Source: Acanthaster planci
Lineage: Eukaryota > Echinodermata > Asteroidea > Valvatida > Acanthasteridae
Direction of reading: 5' to 3'
DNA: 37,226 bases
NCBI RefSeq assembly: GCF_001949145.1
Contig: NW_019091673.1
Span: 89,592 to 126,817, forward strand
Position numbers and translations under genes: made by a program
Shown: positions 34,901 to 37,226 of the stretch, piece by piece
Numbering within the stretch: the stretch's first letter is position 1
How the letters are laid out: each line of letters opens with the position of its first letter
The notes under the pieces: generated by a model
Database searches by the model: none
What the model was told of the DNA's origin: nothing
Seen by the model: only the letters and a program-made list of their open reading frames with translations

Positions 34901-37226
34901 CGTCATGGAGATGATGGACTTAGATTCCTAAGGGCAACTGCCAGCAACTGACTGACAGTATACATGTACATGTTCTGTGGAACATGTCACTACATGTTCA
35001 TGTATAACAAACATCATCGCACTGAACATTTAGGTAAACCAAATAACCACCTTGGCTTCAGAATTTTCTCTGCACTTTTATCAAATATTACCAATTTTCT
35101 TCATATGAGGGAAACGGTGTTCATAATGGAACAATGGCTGCCACTGTTATGGGTAGCCTACACTGTACATGTACATTGCATGTACATGTATGGCTATGAG
35201 TACATAGCTGGCCATGTACATGTAGACTGGCTGCAGGGCATGTGTATGGCTGCAACACTGGAAACTCTGGTGCAGAAAACTTAATGTAATACATGTACAT
35301 GTACATTGTAATTTCTACAGAGTTGGGAAATTTGACCTCAGAAATCACCATAATAGAAGATACATGTAAATGTAGGACGACCCTAGCATTTGTTACTTAA
35401 CTTGCAGAAATGTATCTCGCTAGTTTTGATGGTTTTCAAAAATACTATTTGCTTGCATTTCATTTCCAACCTCAGACATATACATGTATGCATCTCCAGT
35501 GCTACCATATTAGAATGGTTCCCTGCCCAGCCTACATGTATTTGTTAAGTGCCTTTACATGTAATTAGCAGGAGGACCCAATATAACCACATTGCATGTC
35601 ACATGCCATTTAAGGAAAACTTGATTTCATTTGACATGCACTTGCAGTGATGACGACCCGAAAGATGAAACATGAAAGGAACTGAACAAACATCTAATAA
35701 ACTACAGAAATTTCAGTGTTTATGTTTAAAAACTTTTGTGGGTGGGTGTGTGTGCGCAAACCGTACATACCTAGTGTGGACCTGTGAACAAAAGATGTCC
35801 ACACAATGCAGGAAAGGAAGACGTTCTGTGGACTTCCACATGTCCACAGGACGTTTCCCCTTCTTTGAAAAAGACGTTTAGAGGCATTTGGGGTTGGGGT
35901 CAGCTGTTGCAAAAGGAAGAGGAATAGTCAAGGAAACCTTGTGCAAAAAGCCAGCTGAAAATCGTGTTCCCAGTTCAAGAAAAGCTAGTATTTTCACTGA
36001 GTTTTCTTAACTGCATGAAAAGAAAGGAATGTCCACTCTAGGTATGTAAGGTAAGTGTGGGTGTGTGTAAGCGCTTGTCCAAAATCCTTGTACTCCAATA
36101 TTATTATTTTCGGGGCAGGTCGCCACACTGTTGAATGGGTCACAGTTTGCATCTGTGACTGAAAATATTGAGGAATTGTATTAATGTACATGTATAATCC
36201 AACTTTTCTTGGACTTATTTTACATGTTGAAACTATGTTGAGGTCAAAAATAAAAATGCCAATGCAGTACTGGGATGTTCGAGATGGGTACCACTGTCAC
36301 ATCACACAAAGTCCACTTTTTGTGCTGATGTTTTTAACCAATTCCAGTGAACTTTAAACCATCAATTAACATACTTGTAGATGTACAACTCTTACCAGCC
36401 AAGCAAAAGGCTTCCTGACATACACCTTCTAGGCTTACTTAATGTTGGTAATTTTTGATAAATTTAAGACAAAAGTTTGGACTGAAAATTACAAATAAAG
36501 TGGATGTCAATCACTGGATGCTCACCGTACATGTTGGGCCACTTAAGGCAACATGTGAAACAATACTTCTTTGGAAAGAATTTGTGCTACTCCAGAAATG
36601 ACTTCTGCTATCTGTAGCTATCTTTGAAGTCTTACCACCTGACCACGGGTGTTGTAGTTCCTCATGTTGGGCATTTCCAAACAAACCAGTACATGCACTT
36701 ACACACATGTACATGTTGGCCAAAAAGTACTGGTAGTATCCAAACCAACCCCATTTTGGTGGTGTGATCCTCAATTTTTTTCAGGGCAAAGCTTTGGGAA
36801 AATGTCAAATTTGAGGTGAAGAAGGAAAACCTGACTGTACATGTAGTTTGCATGTGGTGCAAGAGGTTTAGTGACCTTTGTGCCTGCAGCTCCGTAGTAC
36901 CCTTTGCAACCCCATAATAAAACAACTCTTCTTTTTCAAAGAGAATCCACTGGAACCCTTTTCATTAACTATTGCCATCACTGCCCGCTACTTGTACATA
37001 CAGTAAGTGCCTGCACATGTATGTTATTTGGGAATTAGGCTTTAACCTTGTGGGAAAATGTTTTATAGCTGGTAATTCTTAACCCTAACTACCCAAAACC
37101 TGCCATACTCCAACAGCAGGTTTTGTGAGGTTTTGGCAGGTTTGGTACCGTACCTGAGGAACTTCTTGTTGAATTTTGTGAGACTTGGGATGAAAGGCCC
37201 GGGGAGATGGTGTTGGATTCTGTGTG
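31940..37226. other. No gene recognised
   Basis: Apart from the hairpin at 35821 I could not support any feature. On the minus strand a consensus donor (GATGGAAGG|GTAAGTTGG) ends at 33096 after an open stretch (YFTKKACMKSGCTNTCDG), a weak exon candidate with no clear acceptor. An inverted repeat AAAACCTGCC/GGCAGGTTT is near 37097-37141. Confidence 0.45.
35821..35854. repeat. 13-bp hairpin with GTGGAC/GTCCAC arms
   Basis: ACGTTCTGTGGAC and GTCCACAGGACGT are inverted copies with one mismatch around an 8-base loop. Further GTGGAC or GTCCAC boxes lie at about 35776, 35798 and 36031. The function is unknown. Confidence 0.6.

Noticed and set aside
1-37226. CRISPR array, prokaryotic operon or integrated phage
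   Set aside because: No regular spaced repeats, no tightly packed genes, and clear spliceosomal exons show animal DNA.

Overview
The window is metazoan DNA from what is most likely a marine invertebrate. It is intron-rich and AT-leaning, most of it is non-coding, and short split exons carry GT-AG splice sites. The non-coding part is packed with the palindromes TACATGTA and TACCGGTA. It also holds decayed LINE, SINE and hAT-type elements. The only gene I can name belongs to the p53/p63/p73 family. The species cannot be fixed from this sequence; an echinoderm, hemichordate or cephalochordate would fit, but this is a guess from general look, not proof.

The p53-family gene runs on the minus strand and leaves the window at the left edge. 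Three exons are well supported because splice sites, reading phase and family motifs agree. Exon 1 (11437 to 11289) carries a p53-like transactivation motif, PLSQDTFNLLW. Exon 2 (8753 to 8603) is a Trp/Phe-containing acidic linker. Exon 3 (680 to 550) is a Pro/Thr-rich linker ending in LPS plus the first two bases of a likely Asn codon, where p63/p73 have PSN just before the DNA-binding domain. The DNA-binding domain itself must lie beyond position 1. About 144 N-terminal residues can be read. Weaker minus-strand exons that are phase-compatible with this gene lie at 13426-13545, 13595-13619 and 17440-17544 (possible upstream exons) and at 9790-9925 (possible alternative to exon 2).

The rest is mobile-element debris and unassigned sequence. 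From left to right: a broken LINE in sense orientation inside intron 2 (2215-2990); a possible pogo-like end (10236); one end of a nested-palindrome MITE (10953); a 546-bp element with 30-bp terminal inverted repeats (15301-15846); an 813-base assembly gap (16007-16819); a degenerate ~150-bp tandem array with an exact 41-bp duplication (24955-25740); a complete copy of the nested-palindrome MITE (26634-26777); two non-autonomous hAT-like elements (27652-28253, and 31006-31395 with a perfect 8-bp target duplication); and a tRNA-derived SINE (30189-30310). A possible short first coding exon of a second, divergently oriented gene is at 31910-31939. I see no bacterial-type operon, CRISPR array or complete independent gene.
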